NCBI GenBank assembly: GCA_002359635.1
Contig: DENJ01000054.1
Coordinates: 1-6,095 of the forward strand
DNA length: 6,095 nucleotides
DNA from: Burkholderiales bacterium UBA2647
Lineage (GTDB): Bacteria; Pseudomonadota; Gammaproteobacteria; Burkholderiales; Burkholderiaceae_E
Direction: 5' to 3'
In this document: piece after piece, positions 6,033 to 6,095 of the stretch
Position numbering within the stretch: position 1 is the first letter of the stretch
Layout of the letters: every line of letters starts with the position of its first letter
Notes under the pieces: generated by a model
Databases searched by the model: none
Told to the model about the DNA's origin: nothing
The model's input: only the letters and a program-made list of their open reading frames with translations
Position numbers and translations under genes: made by a program

Positions 6033-6095
6033 TGCGATTTGCTGCGCCAGGATCCGGATGGCGCCAGGCGCTTGTGTTGCTCGAACCCTGTTTTT
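6032..6095 (+). other. Possible partial reading frame after boxB
   Basis: An ATG at 6032-6034 overlaps the boxB TGA by one base (TGATG) and stays open to the window edge, encoding about 21 residues beginning MRFAAPGSGWRQALVLL. Stop-start overlap is common in coupled operon genes. However, there is no clear ribosome binding site, the stretch is short, and other frames are also open. It does not look like the start of BoxA, where I would expect a ferredoxin-like cysteine cluster near the N terminus. I cannot name a product. Confidence 0.15.
6044..6064. repeat. Inverted repeat after boxB
   Basis: GCGCCA (6044-6049) and TGGCGC (6059-6064) form a perfect six-base stem with a nine-base loop. No T run follows directly; the only one nearby is TTTTT at 6091-6095, 27 bases away. 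It may attenuate or stabilise the 3' end of the boxCB message, but it is not a convincing intrinsic terminator. Confidence 0.35.

Noticed and set aside
6044..6095. Intrinsic terminator after boxB
   Set aside because: The six-base stem has no adjacent T run; the TTTTT at the window edge is too far away and no good stem directly precedes it.

Overview
The window carries most of an aerobic benzoate degradation (box) locus: bclA on the minus strand, then divergently boxR, boxC and boxB on the plus strand. The gene set, the BoxR-type regulator and the moderate GC content (mid-50s by eye) suggest a betaproteobacterium, probably of the Burkholderiales/Rhodocyclales type. That placement is an inference from gene families, not from a phylogeny.

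Layout. Bases 1-60 hold three copies of a 20-bp tandem repeat running off the left edge. Bases 81-1682 (minus) encode benzoate-CoA ligase. Bases 1683-1796 are a divergent control region. Bases 1797-2765 encode BoxR, a Cro/CI-type helix-turn-helix fused to a shikimate-kinase-like domain. Bases 2766-2917 are a second control region with a good sigma70-like promoter. Bases 2918-4576 encode BoxC, and 4608-6032 encode BoxB. The last 63 bases hold a small hairpin and perhaps the start of another gene; the reductase gene boxA is not visible.

How it works. BclA makes benzoyl-CoA from benzoate, ATP and CoA. BoxB, a di-iron epoxidase fed electrons by BoxA, makes 2,3-epoxybenzoyl-CoA. BoxC opens the ring hydrolytically, giving 3,4-dehydroadipyl-CoA semialdehyde and formate. 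BoxR is expected to repress the genes until benzoyl-CoA accumulates. Dehydrogenase and beta-oxidation steps must be encoded elsewhere.

The enzymes belong to a known pathway and I do not see an undescribed system. The best signal outside the genes is a repeated palindrome, GCA-N6-TGC. It overlaps the predicted -10 boxes of the boxR and boxC promoters in exactly the same register and recurs upstream and downstream of the boxC promoter. It is a specific, testable candidate BoxR operator.
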